Shown piece after piece: positions 15,453 to 23,872 of a DNA stretch of 64,000 nucleotides (positions are counted from its first letter, which is position 1; each line of letters starts with the position of its first letter). The notes beneath the pieces were generated by a model. The model had not been told where the DNA came from. It saw only the letters and a list, made by a program, of their open reading frames with translations, and did no database searches. Position numbers and translations under genes: made by a program. The DNA comes from Syntrophus aciditrophicus SB (GTDB taxonomy: Bacteria; Desulfobacterota; Syntrophia; Syntrophales; Syntrophaceae), in contig NC_007759.1 in NCBI RefSeq assembly GCF_000013405.1, forward strand, positions 372,001-436,000. The letters run 5' to 3'.

Positions 15453-16916
15453 ATGATGACTGATCAGAAAACACTCAAGATTGTAGAAGACCTTTGCGGC
15501 GCGCTGGCGGAAGAAAAAGTCGATTATTGCCACTGGAAAAGCAACGAGGCCCTTGATCGTTCCGCCAGCGGCGACAATGATCTTGACCTGCTGATCGGCC
15601 GCGCCGATGTGCGGAAGCTCACCGAAATCTTATACCGCCTCGATTTTCGCGAAGCGCGGTCGGATATGGATGGAAGACTTCCGGGCATCCTTAATTATTA
15701 TGGTTTCGATACCGGAACCGGACGCCTGATTCATGTCCACGCCCATTATCAACTGGTATTGGGAAGCGATCTGTCAAAGAATTATCGGATTCCGATCGAG
15801 CGGGCTTATCTGGATTCATCTGTGCAGACGGAGCTGTTCCGCGTTCCGGCCCCCGAGTTTGAACTGGTGATTTTTGTTCTGCGGATGGCGTTCAAACATA
15901 TCAGCTGGGATTCGGTTCTTTTGCGGCATGGAAGCCTCTCCCCTTCCGAGTACCGCGAACTCGCCTATCTGGCGACTCCGGAGAATCTGGGGAAAGTCGG
16001 CGAAGTGCTGAGAGAGTGCCTGCCGTATCTTGATCAGGATTTGTTCGATGCCTGCCTGCAATCACTGAAGCCGGGCTGTCCCCTTGCAAAACGCGTCTGG
16101 ACGGGACAGCGCCTTCAACGGAGACTGGAAGCCTGCTCCCGTTACCCGCAGGCTCTCGATATCGTCTCGAAGTTTTCGCGCCGACTGTGGGCGCCTGTTC
16201 AATCACGCATCCTTCGGCGGACTTTTAAGCGGCGCGTCACCCACGGGGGGTTGCTGATCGCCATTGTAGGCGGGGACGGCGCGGGCAAGACAACCGTAAT
16301 CGAGGAAGTCCATAAATGGCTTGGCAGAAAATTCGATGTGATGAAACTGCACATGGGCAAGCCCGCAAGGTCCCGGACAACCATTTTGGGGTCGGGATTT
16401 CTGAAAATCGGCACGATGCTGGGCCTGTATCCCGCTACGGCGGATTTGTACGCCGAAGAGGCCGAATTCCCTGGATATCCCTTTCTGATCCGGATGGTCT
16501 TTCTTGCTTATGACCGCTATTTAACTTACCTCAAGGCGCGGCGCTTCGCCTCCAATGGCGGGCTGGTCATCTGCGATCGTTATTTCCTCGCTGATCTGCT
16601 GACCATGGACGGTCCCAGATGCAAGATGATGGCGAAAGCGTTCAACAGGTCGAACTTTTTCATGAACTGGCTTATAAGGATTGAGGCTTCCTGCTATGAA
16701 AAAATGATGTCGCCCGATCTGTTGATCGTTTTAAGGCTGAATCCGGAGATTGCCGTTCAGCGAAAGACGGATGAAACGGCGGTATCCGTTCGTGCCCGGT
16801 CCACTTCGATCTGGGAATACGATTGGAGCAAAACATCGGCCTGCGTAGTCGATTCCAGCCGTCCGAAAGAAGAAGTTCTTGCTCAGGTTCAGTCGCTGAT
16901 CTGGCGTTACCTGTAA
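15453..16916 (+). CDS. Two-domain protein: nucleotidyltransferase-like N-terminus plus thymidylate-kinase-like P-loop domain
   Basis: The protein has 487 residues. The N-terminal 230 contain HWKSNEALDRSASGDNDLDL, which looks like the GxxD.D metal-binding strand of an aminoglycoside-nucleotidyltransferase-type fold. From about residue 270 there is a P-loop kinase domain with GGDGAGKTT and a DRY-type segment (ICDRYFLADLL) as in thymidylate kinases. Such fusions are common in polysaccharide loci, but their reaction is not known to me. Phosphorylation of a sugar or a lipid-linked intermediate is possible. It is cytosolic by sequence. It starts four bases after the acetyltransferase stop and ends the operon before a 538-base gap. 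Confidence 0.75.
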   Translation: MMTDQKTLKIVEDLCGALAEEKVDYCHWKSNEALDRSASGDNDLDLLIGRADVRKLTEILYRLDFREARSDMDGRLPGILNYYGFDTGTGRLIHVHAHYQLVLGSDLSKNYRIPIERAYLDSSVQTELFRVPAPEFELVIFVLRMAFKHISWDSVLLRHGSLSPSEYRELAYLATPENLGKVGEVLRECLPYLDQDLFDACLQSLKPGCPLAKRVWTGQRLQRRLEACSRYPQALDIVSKFSRRLWAPVQSRILRRTFKRRVTHGGLLIAIVGGDGAGKTTVIEEVHKWLGRKFDVMKLHMGKPARSRTTILGSGFLKIGTMLGLYPATADLYAEEAEFPGYPFLIRMVFLAYDRYLTYLKARRFASNGGLVICDRYFLADLLTMDGPRCKMMAKAFNRSNFFMNWLIRIEASCYEKMMSPDLLIVLRLNPEIAVQRKTDETAVSVRARSTSIWEYDWSKTSACVVDSSRPKEEVLAQVQSLIWRYL

Positions 16917-16999
16917 AAATGTCTCAATTATAATCAATACTTAAGGAGTGCTTTTCCCGTATCTGAATTGTTTGCCGCATTTTTTTGGGTTAAGAACGC

Positions 17000-17028
17000 T
17001 TGACAAGAGAAAGTTTTTTCAGTACAAA
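17000..17028 (+). promoter_or_regulatory. Candidate sigma-70 promoter with long leader
   Basis: TTGACA (17000-17005), a 17-base spacer, and TACAAA (17023-17028) lie in the 538-base gap before the secreted lyase gene. Transcription from here would make a leader of about 420 bases. Between 17030 and 17454 I see no convincing gene; the 75-codon open frame at 17125 lacks a ribosome site and protein-like composition. Confidence 0.45.
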
Positions 17029-17454
17029 CCCGCGGTAAGCGTAAGATGGAAAGCCGGATCAGCGCCGCAGCGGCTCTGATTGAGCTGGATTATGAGTTAG
17101 AGTGACCAGTTAAAATTCACCTGTTTGATGTGCATCGTATCTCTGGTGCACAGCGATGAGAACGCATCTCTATATCTCCCTGCTGTACTCTGTCAGAATT
17201 CTGTTAAACTGCCATTAAACTTCAATTTCTCCTGTTTCTGCATTTCTGCCTGTTCGCCATTTCGATCGATCGAAAAGCGGGCTTTCCTGAAACGGAAAAT
17301 CAATTTTTTCAAAGATTCCTGCGTTCAGGAAAATTCGCGGGATTACCAGTGACCCGGACCTGCTTTTGAAGGGCGGCTGTAAGGGGCGGTCTTCACCCCG
17401 ACAGGCGCCTCCACAGATGCGGCTCGTGTCCCTGGTGAGAGGAGAGAAAAGTTC

Positions 17455-18954
17455 ATGAAGAAGATCGTGAAATGGATGTTGATGATTTGTCTGGTGCTGC
17501 TGCCAATGGAAAGCTTTGCCGTTGTCGCTTTTCCGGGAGCGGAAGGTTATGGAGCAAACACCATCGGAGGGAGAGGGAGCTCTGCGGGTCCTTACTCATT
17601 CAGTGTCTATGAAGTAACGAATTTGAACGACAGCGGCGCCGGCAGTCTCAGGGCCGCCGTTCAGGCCAGCGGACCGAGGTTCGTCATTTTCAAAACCGGC
17701 GGGACGATCACCCTGTCGTCCACGTTGAACGTATCCAATCCCTACATCACCATCGCCGGACAGACCGCTCCAGGCGGCGGGATTACCATCAAAGGGGCGG
17801 ATTTCAACATCGCGACTCATGATGTCGTCGTGCGATATCTCACCTTCAGGCGGGGGCCGGGCGGCGAGAATCATGCTGTGTCGGTATCCAAACACAACAG
17901 CAATGATGTTTACAATATTGTTGTGGATCATTGTTCGATCAGCTGGGGCACCGACGAATGCCTGGGGCAGCAATACAGGGTTTACAATATGACGGCTTCG
18001 TGGAACATGATCTACGAGGGGCTCAACTGCAGCACCCATTCCAAAGGATGCCACAGCAAAGGGGGCATGTTTGCGGGGAGATACATGAACAACGACGCTA
18101 CTGCCGGCGGTGCTTATAACATCACCCTTCATCACAATCTTCTGGCTCACAACGGAGACAGAAATCCCCTGTTCGATTTAGCCGGCGCCGGACAGAGCGT
18201 CAACAACGTCACCTATAACGCGAAGTCCCGCACCCATTCGATTTACGATCGCGGCGAATATACGAGGGCGGCGTATAATATTATCAAGAACTATTCGAAA
18301 GCCGGTCCCCACAGCGCGACAAAGCCCTATACCGTTCAAGTCTGGAAATATACGCCGAATTCAATCTCCTTCGGCATGTATGTGGAGGGAAATATCGATT
18401 CATACAGAACTTCCGATTCCCTGGCGCAGAATTTATGCGTGGAATCCGGATCGAGAGGATACCTGGCAGGAAGCAGATATTCTCAGCCTTCAATTAAGGA
18501 GACGTCGGCCGCGCAGGCCTATGCGGACGTTATTGCCGATGGCGGGGCGGGAAACAGCAGGATGCTCAATGCAGACGGCACCTGGACAAACCGGAGAGAC
18601 GCCCATGATGCCAGGGTGATCAATGATGTTAAAAATGGAAAGGCTTCATACGGGGACGGCCTGATTAATGATCCCTCGAACGTCGGCGGATGGCTGTCCA
18701 TTTCAGCAGGTACAGGGTATAAGGATTCAGACCGCGACGGGATGCCTGATGCGTGGGAAACCGCGAAAGGCCTCAATCCCAATAATGCGGCAGATGCGCG
18801 TCTGGATTCGAACGGCAACGGATATTCGAATTTAGAGGAATTTTTAAACGGGAGCGGAAGCGCGGCGTCATCAACGACCTATTCAACGACCTCATCGCAG
18901 ACAACCTCTTCTGTGCCGCCATCTTCCCCCAGCGGTCTGAAAGTTTCGCCGTAA
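17455..18954 (+). CDS. Secreted pectate-lyase-like polysaccharide lyase with calcium-binding C-terminus
   Basis: The protein has 499 residues. A Sec signal peptide (MKKIVKWMLMICLVLLPMES, cleavage near residue 22) is followed by FPGAEGYGANTIGGRGS, the usual opening of PL1-type pectate lyases. Right-handed beta-helix strands follow, with VDHCSISWGTDE (calcium Asp) and HNGDRNPLFD (candidate catalytic Arg). Residues 420-465 contain DSDRDGMPD...DSNGNGYSNLEEF, a calcium-binding module often appended to bacterial lyases. The tail is Ser/Thr-rich and ends PSSPSGLKVSP. The likely role is trimming or releasing the locus's own uronic-acid polysaccharide in the periplasm or outside. Substrate is inferred, not shown. 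The gene has its own promoter region and a hairpin behind it. Confidence 0.82.
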   Translation: MKKIVKWMLMICLVLLPMESFAVVAFPGAEGYGANTIGGRGSSAGPYSFSVYEVTNLNDSGAGSLRAAVQASGPRFVIFKTGGTITLSSTLNVSNPYITIAGQTAPGGGITIKGADFNIATHDVVVRYLTFRRGPGGENHAVSVSKHNSNDVYNIVVDHCSISWGTDECLGQQYRVYNMTASWNMIYEGLNCSTHSKGCHSKGGMFAGRYMNNDATAGGAYNITLHHNLLAHNGDRNPLFDLAGAGQSVNNVTYNAKSRTHSIYDRGEYTRAAYNIIKNYSKAGPHSATKPYTVQVWKYTPNSISFGMYVEGNIDSYRTSDSLAQNLCVESGSRGYLAGSRYSQPSIKETSAAQAYADVIADGGAGNSRMLNADGTWTNRRDAHDARVINDVKNGKASYGDGLINDPSNVGGWLSISAGTGYKDSDRDGMPDAWETAKGLNPNNAADARLDSNGNGYSNLEEFLNGSGSAASSTTYSTTSSQTTSSVPPSSPSGLKVSP

Positions 18955-18966
18955 GATCATCAGGGA

Positions 18967-18994
18967 GCGCCGGTCCGGAAAAACGGACCGGCGC
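18967..18994 (+). terminator. Strong hairpin after the lyase gene, no U tract
   Basis: An 11-pair perfect stem, GCGCCGGTCCG (18967-18977), loop GAAAAA, CGGACCGGCGC (18984-18994), begins 13 bases after the stop codon. There is no T run after it on the + strand. It may protect the 3' end of the message or act with another factor rather than as a classical terminator. Confidence 0.5.
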
Positions 18995-19118
18995 ATCATA
19001 AAAAAGAGAAAGGGCCTTTCCGCAACCAGAAGGGAAACACCGCCGTTTCCTTCCAGCCGATTTTAAAACCGAAATCCAACCCCAACTCCCCAACCCGGAA
19101 CAAAATTTTCAATTTCAT

Positions 19119-19652
19119 ATGATTAAGCAGGTCTTCAACTATATACTCATGCTTCTCGGTCCGATGCGGTATGCAAGACGGCTGGGTGTAACCATTGGGG
19201 AAAATTGCAGAATCAGCACCTACAGCTGGGGAGCTGAACCTTACCTCATCGAGATCGGAAACCATGTTCATGTAACCCTGGGGGTTAAATTTGTCACCCA
19301 TGATGGAGCCGTATGGGTTTTTCGAGAAAAAATTCCCGATCTGGATGTATTCGGGAAAATCAGGATCGGCGACAATACCTTTATCGGGAACAACGCGACG
19401 ATCCTGCCGGGGGTGACCATCGGCAGGAATTGCATCGTCGGCGCGGAGAGCGTCGTAACCAAGTCCGTTCCTGACAACACCGTCGTGGCGGGAAATCCGG
19501 CTAAATTCGTAACGGATACGGAGAGTTATTTAAAAAAAATTGCTCCCTTGAATGCAAAAACGAAATTATTGAACCGGGAGGACAAAAAAAGAGCCGTTTT
19601 GAACCTGGATGAAAGCTCCCTCATCTTTAAAGATCCGTTGCGCCGCCCCTGA
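19119..19652 (+). CDS. Hexapeptide-repeat acyltransferase
   Basis: This 177-residue left-handed beta-helix protein has hexapeptide turns such as IGNNATILPGVTIGRNCIVGAESVV, and a VVAGNPAKFV cap as in serine/sugar acetyltransferases. A candidate catalytic His lies in THDGAVW. It should be a cytosolic trimer that acetylates a sugar of the repeat unit from acetyl-CoA. The ATG at 19119 has no clear ribosome site. The upstream gap from 18995 is AT-rich without a recognised promoter. It is a different subtype from the gene at 14874; the two are not close duplicates. Confidence 0.8.
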   Translation: MIKQVFNYILMLLGPMRYARRLGVTIGENCRISTYSWGAEPYLIEIGNHVHVTLGVKFVTHDGAVWVFREKIPDLDVFGKIRIGDNTFIGNNATILPGVTIGRNCIVGAESVVTKSVPDNTVVAGNPAKFVTDTESYLKKIAPLNAKTKLLNREDKKRAVLNLDESSLIFKDPLRRP

Positions 19653-19734
19653 CCCGCTGAATCGGAAATAAATCCTGTACAGCCCTGGAGATGTCGAGAT
19701 TGTTTTATTTGCAGCCGGCGCCTGTTCATATACC

Positions 19735-20433
19735 ATGAAAAAGCCCCTCCTTATCGTTGAGCTGGCCGGCCCCGCCGGAGTGGGAAAATCGACTTTGACC
19801 AGAGCGTTGAGCGAATCCAATGCAAACATCCGGATCGGTGAGGTCCCATACATCCGCGACGGAAGAAATTCCGGTTTTTATCTCTGGAATGCGCTTCTGC
19901 TGTTTCCCGTTTTCGCCGCGGTTGCCCTTGACAGAAGCGACCGGGCGCTTACGCCTCAGCAGATGGTGGCCATGACCATCCTCAAGGGATGGCGCCGGCG
20001 GCTGAGAGACGCGGATTCAGGAGAGGGCAAAGTGATTGTTCTGGACCAGGGACCTGTTCACATGCTGTCCGATCTGCTGCGATTCGGTCATAAAAATCTG
20101 CGCTCCACGGCTTCTTCCTGGTGGGATCGGACCTGTCGGGATTGGGCTGAAATCCTGGATGTGATCGTTTGTCTCGACGCGCCCGACCATCTTCTGCTGA
20201 AACGCGTGAGAACAAGGGAAACGAAAAACCATCGGATCAAGACATACGGCGATGAGGAGGCTGTCCGGTTTCTGGCGATGTGCCGCCGGACGCAGAACGA
20301 AACCCTCTCATCCCTGCGCGCCTGTTCCCGTGAGTTGAACGTGGTTGAGTTCGATACCTCCCAGCTGTCCCTGGGCGACACGATAGAAAAAATCCGGACA
20401 CTGTTTCTAAATTCCATCAAAAAGCAGAGATGA
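19735..20433 (+). CDS. Thymidylate-kinase-like P-loop protein
   Basis: This 232-residue protein carries a Walker A GPAGVGKST near residue 15, a VIVLDQGPVH strand near residue 100 and a lid-like Arg-rich segment (KRVRTRETKNHR). It is a kinase of the thymidylate-kinase class without the usual DRY. Its open frame ends at 20433 and overlaps the next start (ATGA), so it is tightly coupled to the Wzx flippase gene. Genes of this class are frequent in capsule and exopolysaccharide loci, without an established reaction. It is only distantly similar to the C-terminal domain of the 15453 protein. No membrane segment is present. Confidence 0.7.
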   Translation: MKKPLLIVELAGPAGVGKSTLTRALSESNANIRIGEVPYIRDGRNSGFYLWNALLLFPVFAAVALDRSDRALTPQQMVAMTILKGWRRRLRDADSGEGKVIVLDQGPVHMLSDLLRFGHKNLRSTASSWWDRTCRDWAEILDVIVCLDAPDHLLLKRVRTRETKNHRIKTYGDEEAVRFLAMCRRTQNETLSSLRACSRELNVVEFDTSQLSLGDTIEKIRTLFLNSIKKQR

Positions 20434-22013
20434 TGCCTATTTCGAGTCTTAACCGCCCATTGGAATTTGTCTCCGGCCTGCTGGCGGACACTACCCTGAC
20501 CAAGAAGGCCTATCTCAATACCCTGGCGTCCATGCTGGAGTATGCTACGTCTTTGCTTGTCGGTTTTTTTCTGACGCCGTACATGGTGAAAGGGCTCGGA
20601 GATTATTCGTTCGGACTGTGGCAGGTTTTGAGTCGTCTGATCGGCTACCTCTCGCCGGCGAGCGGCCGCCCGACTCACGCGTTGAAATGGACGCTGGCCA
20701 ATCAGCAGGCTTCATCGGACTATGAGCAGAAACGACGCTATGTCGGCAGTGCGTTGGCCGTATGGGCGATTTTCCTCCCGGTCGTGCTCGGACTGGGTTG
20801 CATCGTTGCCTGGTTTGTCCCCGTCTGGATCAAGGCGCCCGCCGAATTTGTCTGGACCGTGCGCGTTGTCGCTTTCGTGCTTGTGTCAAACATCCTGCTG
20901 GACGCGCTTTCATCGATACCCCAGGGGGTTCTGCAGGGTGAAAATCTGGGCTACAAGCGCATGGGGATCACGGCCGGTCTGGTTCTGTTCGGGGGAGGGG
21001 TGACATGGTTTGCCATTTATCTCAAAACCGGCATTGTCGGCGTGAGTTTTTCCGTTCTGCTGAAAACGGTTCTGGCGGGCATCGTCCTGTTTCTGATTGT
21101 CAGCCGTTACGTGAAATGGTTTGGATTCGCCAAGCCCCTGAAAACGGATATGCACGTCATGCTGGGACGCAGCGGCTGGTTTCTCGGCTGGAATCTCGTA
21201 ACGACTCTGCTGATCGCCAGTGATGTCGTGGTTCTGGGGCTGTGCAGCTCGATTGTGGCGGTGACGAACTATTCCCTCACCAAATACGTTCCTGAGATGA
21301 TGATCAGCATTATCGCCAACATCATCTTCGCCATCATGCCGGGGCTGGGCGGCATTATCGGCGCCGGCGACCTGAAAAGAGCCGTCCGCCTGCGCAGCGA
21401 GATTCTGTCCTTTGTCTGGCTTGTTGTAACGGTTATCGGCGCAAGCGTCCTGCTGTTGAACCGGTCTTTTCTCGAACTATGGGTGGGAACGGGCCGGTTT
21501 TCCGGCGCCCTGCCTCATCTGCTGATCGTCGTCGGGGTTATGCAGCTGATTTTCATCCGAAGCGACGCCAACATCATCGACCTGACTCTTAACCTCAGCC
21601 AAAAAGTCCTGCTGGGTTTATTGTCTGTAGCCATTTCGATTTCCGCCGCCAGCGTGATGGTAGGATACTTTCATATGGGAGTTGTCGGCTTGTGCCTCGG
21701 AATCATGAGTGGCCGCCTGATTTTAACAGCGGGCTATCCCCTGCTCATCAGCCGCTTTCTGGATATTCCGCTGTCCGCGCAGATGAAAGGCGTGGTCAGA
21801 CCCATGCTGGTCACGATCCTGCTGTTCGGCAGCGCGCTTTTTCTCGATAACCTGCTGCAGACGATGCGCTGGCCGGGTTTGCACAGCTGGATCGGCTTTT
21901 TCCTTTCCGCGGCATTTGCCGGTGCGGTCGTTCTGATGTTATCTTTCTTTGGAGGCCTGACGCCGGAGCAGCGGGAGAGCATTTCCCGTCGGGTTCACAG
22001 GGCAATTACTTAG
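20430..22013 (+). CDS. Wzx-type oligosaccharide flippase (first set)
   Basis: This 527-residue integral membrane protein has about 12 to 14 hydrophobic segments across its length, the MOP-superfamily layout of polysaccharide translocases. It should move the completed undecaprenyl-linked repeat unit to the periplasmic face of the inner membrane. The start overlaps the preceding stop (ATGA). The gene is followed 18 bases later by a polymerase-like gene, giving a standard Wzx-Wzy pair. A second flippase of a different subfamily is encoded at 49745, so the region holds two export sets. Confidence 0.85.
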   Translation: MMPISSLNRPLEFVSGLLADTTLTKKAYLNTLASMLEYATSLLVGFFLTPYMVKGLGDYSFGLWQVLSRLIGYLSPASGRPTHALKWTLANQQASSDYEQKRRYVGSALAVWAIFLPVVLGLGCIVAWFVPVWIKAPAEFVWTVRVVAFVLVSNILLDALSSIPQGVLQGENLGYKRMGITAGLVLFGGGVTWFAIYLKTGIVGVSFSVLLKTVLAGIVLFLIVSRYVKWFGFAKPLKTDMHVMLGRSGWFLGWNLVTTLLIASDVVVLGLCSSIVAVTNYSLTKYVPEMMISIIANIIFAIMPGLGGIIGAGDLKRAVRLRSEILSFVWLVVTVIGASVLLLNRSFLELWVGTGRFSGALPHLLIVVGVMQLIFIRSDANIIDLTLNLSQKVLLGLLSVAISISAASVMVGYFHMGVVGLCLGIMSGRLILTAGYPLLISRFLDIPLSAQMKGVVRPMLVTILLFGSALFLDNLLQTMRWPGLHSWIGFFLSAAFAGAVVLMLSFFGGLTPEQRESISRRVHRAIT

Positions 22014-22031
22014 GAGTTCAGGAGTCGGATC

Positions 22032-23249
22032 ATGAGTCAGTTAGAAATTTCACCAGTAGAGTCTACGTCGGAGTCTGCATCGGAATATTCCTCGTTCTAT
22101 GTCTGGACGATATCCGGGGCAGCCTTCGTTTATGTCATCGTTGCCTTCGGCCTGAGCGCCATCCCGAGTCTGTCGCGCCTGGCGCTTTATGCATCCGTGA
22201 TGCTTCTGGCGATGCTGATTCTCAGCATGGGAAAACTCAAACTGTCGCTCTGGATGCTCGTGTTGACGCTGTTTTACCTTTATCTCGCCCTGCCCGCATT
22301 GGCTTTGAGCAATGTGCCCATCTACAGACTCAGCACTCTTACCACGGTATTTCTGGGGACGCTATCGATCGGCATTGCTCTGCAAAACAGAATGCTATCC
22401 TACAAAGCGTTAACCTATGGAGCGATCGCCGCCGCGATTATCAATGTTGTGGCTATCTTCGCCGGAGTGGAAACATCCAGTCATGATGTTGAAGCCATAG
22501 GACGTTACTCGGGACTGATGGGAAACGCCAACGCCCTTGCCATCAGTATGGCCCTGGCTGCATTTCTGATATGGCTCTACCCCGAGCGCTTCAGTCGACA
22601 GGTCCGGGCGCTGGGAATATTCCTGGTGCTGTACGGAATGTATATCACGGGGTCGATCAAAGGCGTCCTGATGGCGATGGCATTGTTCGCCCTGGTTTTC
22701 ATGAACCACCTGGTGAAGCTCAGCATGGTCAGAATCCTGGCCTATCTCTCCGCGGCCGCCGCGGCTGTCCTGGCGCTTTACGGGGGCCTTACGGCAATTG
22801 CCGCGAAATACAGCACACAGATCGTCGCGATTGACCGGATTCTGACCGCTTTTGCCGGAGAGAATGCCTCCATCAACGCGCGACTGTCCATGATCGATTT
22901 CGGCCTGAACCTGTGGGAGAAAGCGCCTGTATTCGGATATGGACTCAATCAGTTTGCGACTCTCAGTAAAACCGGTTCCTATGCCCATAACAATTATATT
23001 GAACTTGCCGTATCCGGCGGCATTATCGCGTTGATCTTCTTTTACGCCCTGTACGTCATAATCGCGTGCAACGCGCTGAAACAGTCCAAGGATTTTTGCA
23101 TCCGCCTCCTGTTGCTCGTGGCGACTCTTTTCATGATCGATACCGCAGCCGTTTCCTTTTTAGACAAAGGGATCATGTGCATGGTGGGCGTTCTGCTCGC
23201 TGTTTCCTCCGAAGAAAAGGCAGAGGAAAGCGATAGATATCAAACGTGA
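22032..23249 (+). CDS. O-antigen polymerase/ligase (Wzy/WaaL-like), first set
   Basis: This 405-residue inner-membrane protein has about ten to twelve hydrophobic helices. A periplasmic loop between about residues 270 and 320 contains ARLSMIDFGLNLWEKAPVFG and AHNNYIELAVSGGI, the H-N-x-x-x motif region typical of the Wzy_C/O-antigen ligase family. It should polymerise flipped repeat units or ligate glycan to a carrier. AGGAGTCGG precedes the ATG at good spacing. It is the last gene before a 620-base gap without genes. Confidence 0.82.
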   Translation: MSQLEISPVESTSESASEYSSFYVWTISGAAFVYVIVAFGLSAIPSLSRLALYASVMLLAMLILSMGKLKLSLWMLVLTLFYLYLALPALALSNVPIYRLSTLTTVFLGTLSIGIALQNRMLSYKALTYGAIAAAIINVVAIFAGVETSSHDVEAIGRYSGLMGNANALAISMALAAFLIWLYPERFSRQVRALGIFLVLYGMYITGSIKGVLMAMALFALVFMNHLVKLSMVRILAYLSAAAAAVLALYGGLTAIAAKYSTQIVAIDRILTAFAGENASINARLSMIDFGLNLWEKAPVFGYGLNQFATLSKTGSYAHNNYIELAVSGGIIALIFFYALYVIIACNALKQSKDFCIRLLLLVATLFMIDTAAVSFLDKGIMCMVGVLLAVSSEEKAEESDRYQT

Positions 23250-23872
23250 TAAAATGTCCGTATAAACGGTCACTTGCTATGGTTACCCTCCTGTCTCATC
23301 CCTACAAGTAAGGTTTTTGGAAGTTTAAAATCAGACTCTCCCCGATAGCATCCGGCTGATCAGATTGTTATTATAAGGAAAATTGAGACAGACGCAGCAC
23401 AGGACGTAATCGTTCAGTAACGGTTCAAACCGCAGTTCACACGGTCATTACGATCACGGATCACGTTTTCGGCAACTGTATCGCTGCTTCCCGAAAAGCA
23501 TTCCAGTGATTTCGACACGGCTTGATCTTCTGCAGCATCTCAGAAATTCCAGAATTCGTTCAAACGATTCCACACACTCTTCCCTGCGGACATGCGGAGG
23601 AGAGCCCAGGTCCTGAAAAAGCAGGTTACAGTCAACGTTGTTAAATCGGCAAGCAAGGAACTGACTGCCCGTGTCAGCTCTTTTCCCTGATCTTCAAAGA
23701 GCAAGAATCGCCAGGGAGGTGAATTCGGAGAGGGGAAACGGTTCAGGAGGAAATGATCAAGGAACTCCGCAGGCTGACCCGGGAAACTGATGTCGTCAGA
23801 AAGTGTTCATCCAGGCCTTAATGAGAGTGAGTTTTTACGCTGTAAAAGGGGTTGCGGTTACGAGGGCGGGCC
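23250..23872 (+). other. Non-coding gap, possible transposase scrap at its end
   Basis: No gene, clear promoter or terminator was found over most of this stretch. Near the end, the frame with ATG at 23754 reads QEEMIKELRRLTRETDVVRK and then stops. This resembles the C-terminal coiled-coil of IS3-family OrfA proteins (ELRRL...E...LK) but is only about 30 codons long, so it would be a remnant at best. Confidence 0.3.

Noticed and set aside
17031-17044. ops/JUMPstart-like string GCGGTAAGCGT
   Set aside because: It has one extra base compared with the RfaH-recruiting element and sits at the presumed transcription start; no other JUMPstart features are seen.
17125-17352. 75-codon open frame in the leader of the lyase gene
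   Set aside because: No ribosome site, Cys- and Phe-rich without a pattern, and it lies in what looks like an untranslated leader.
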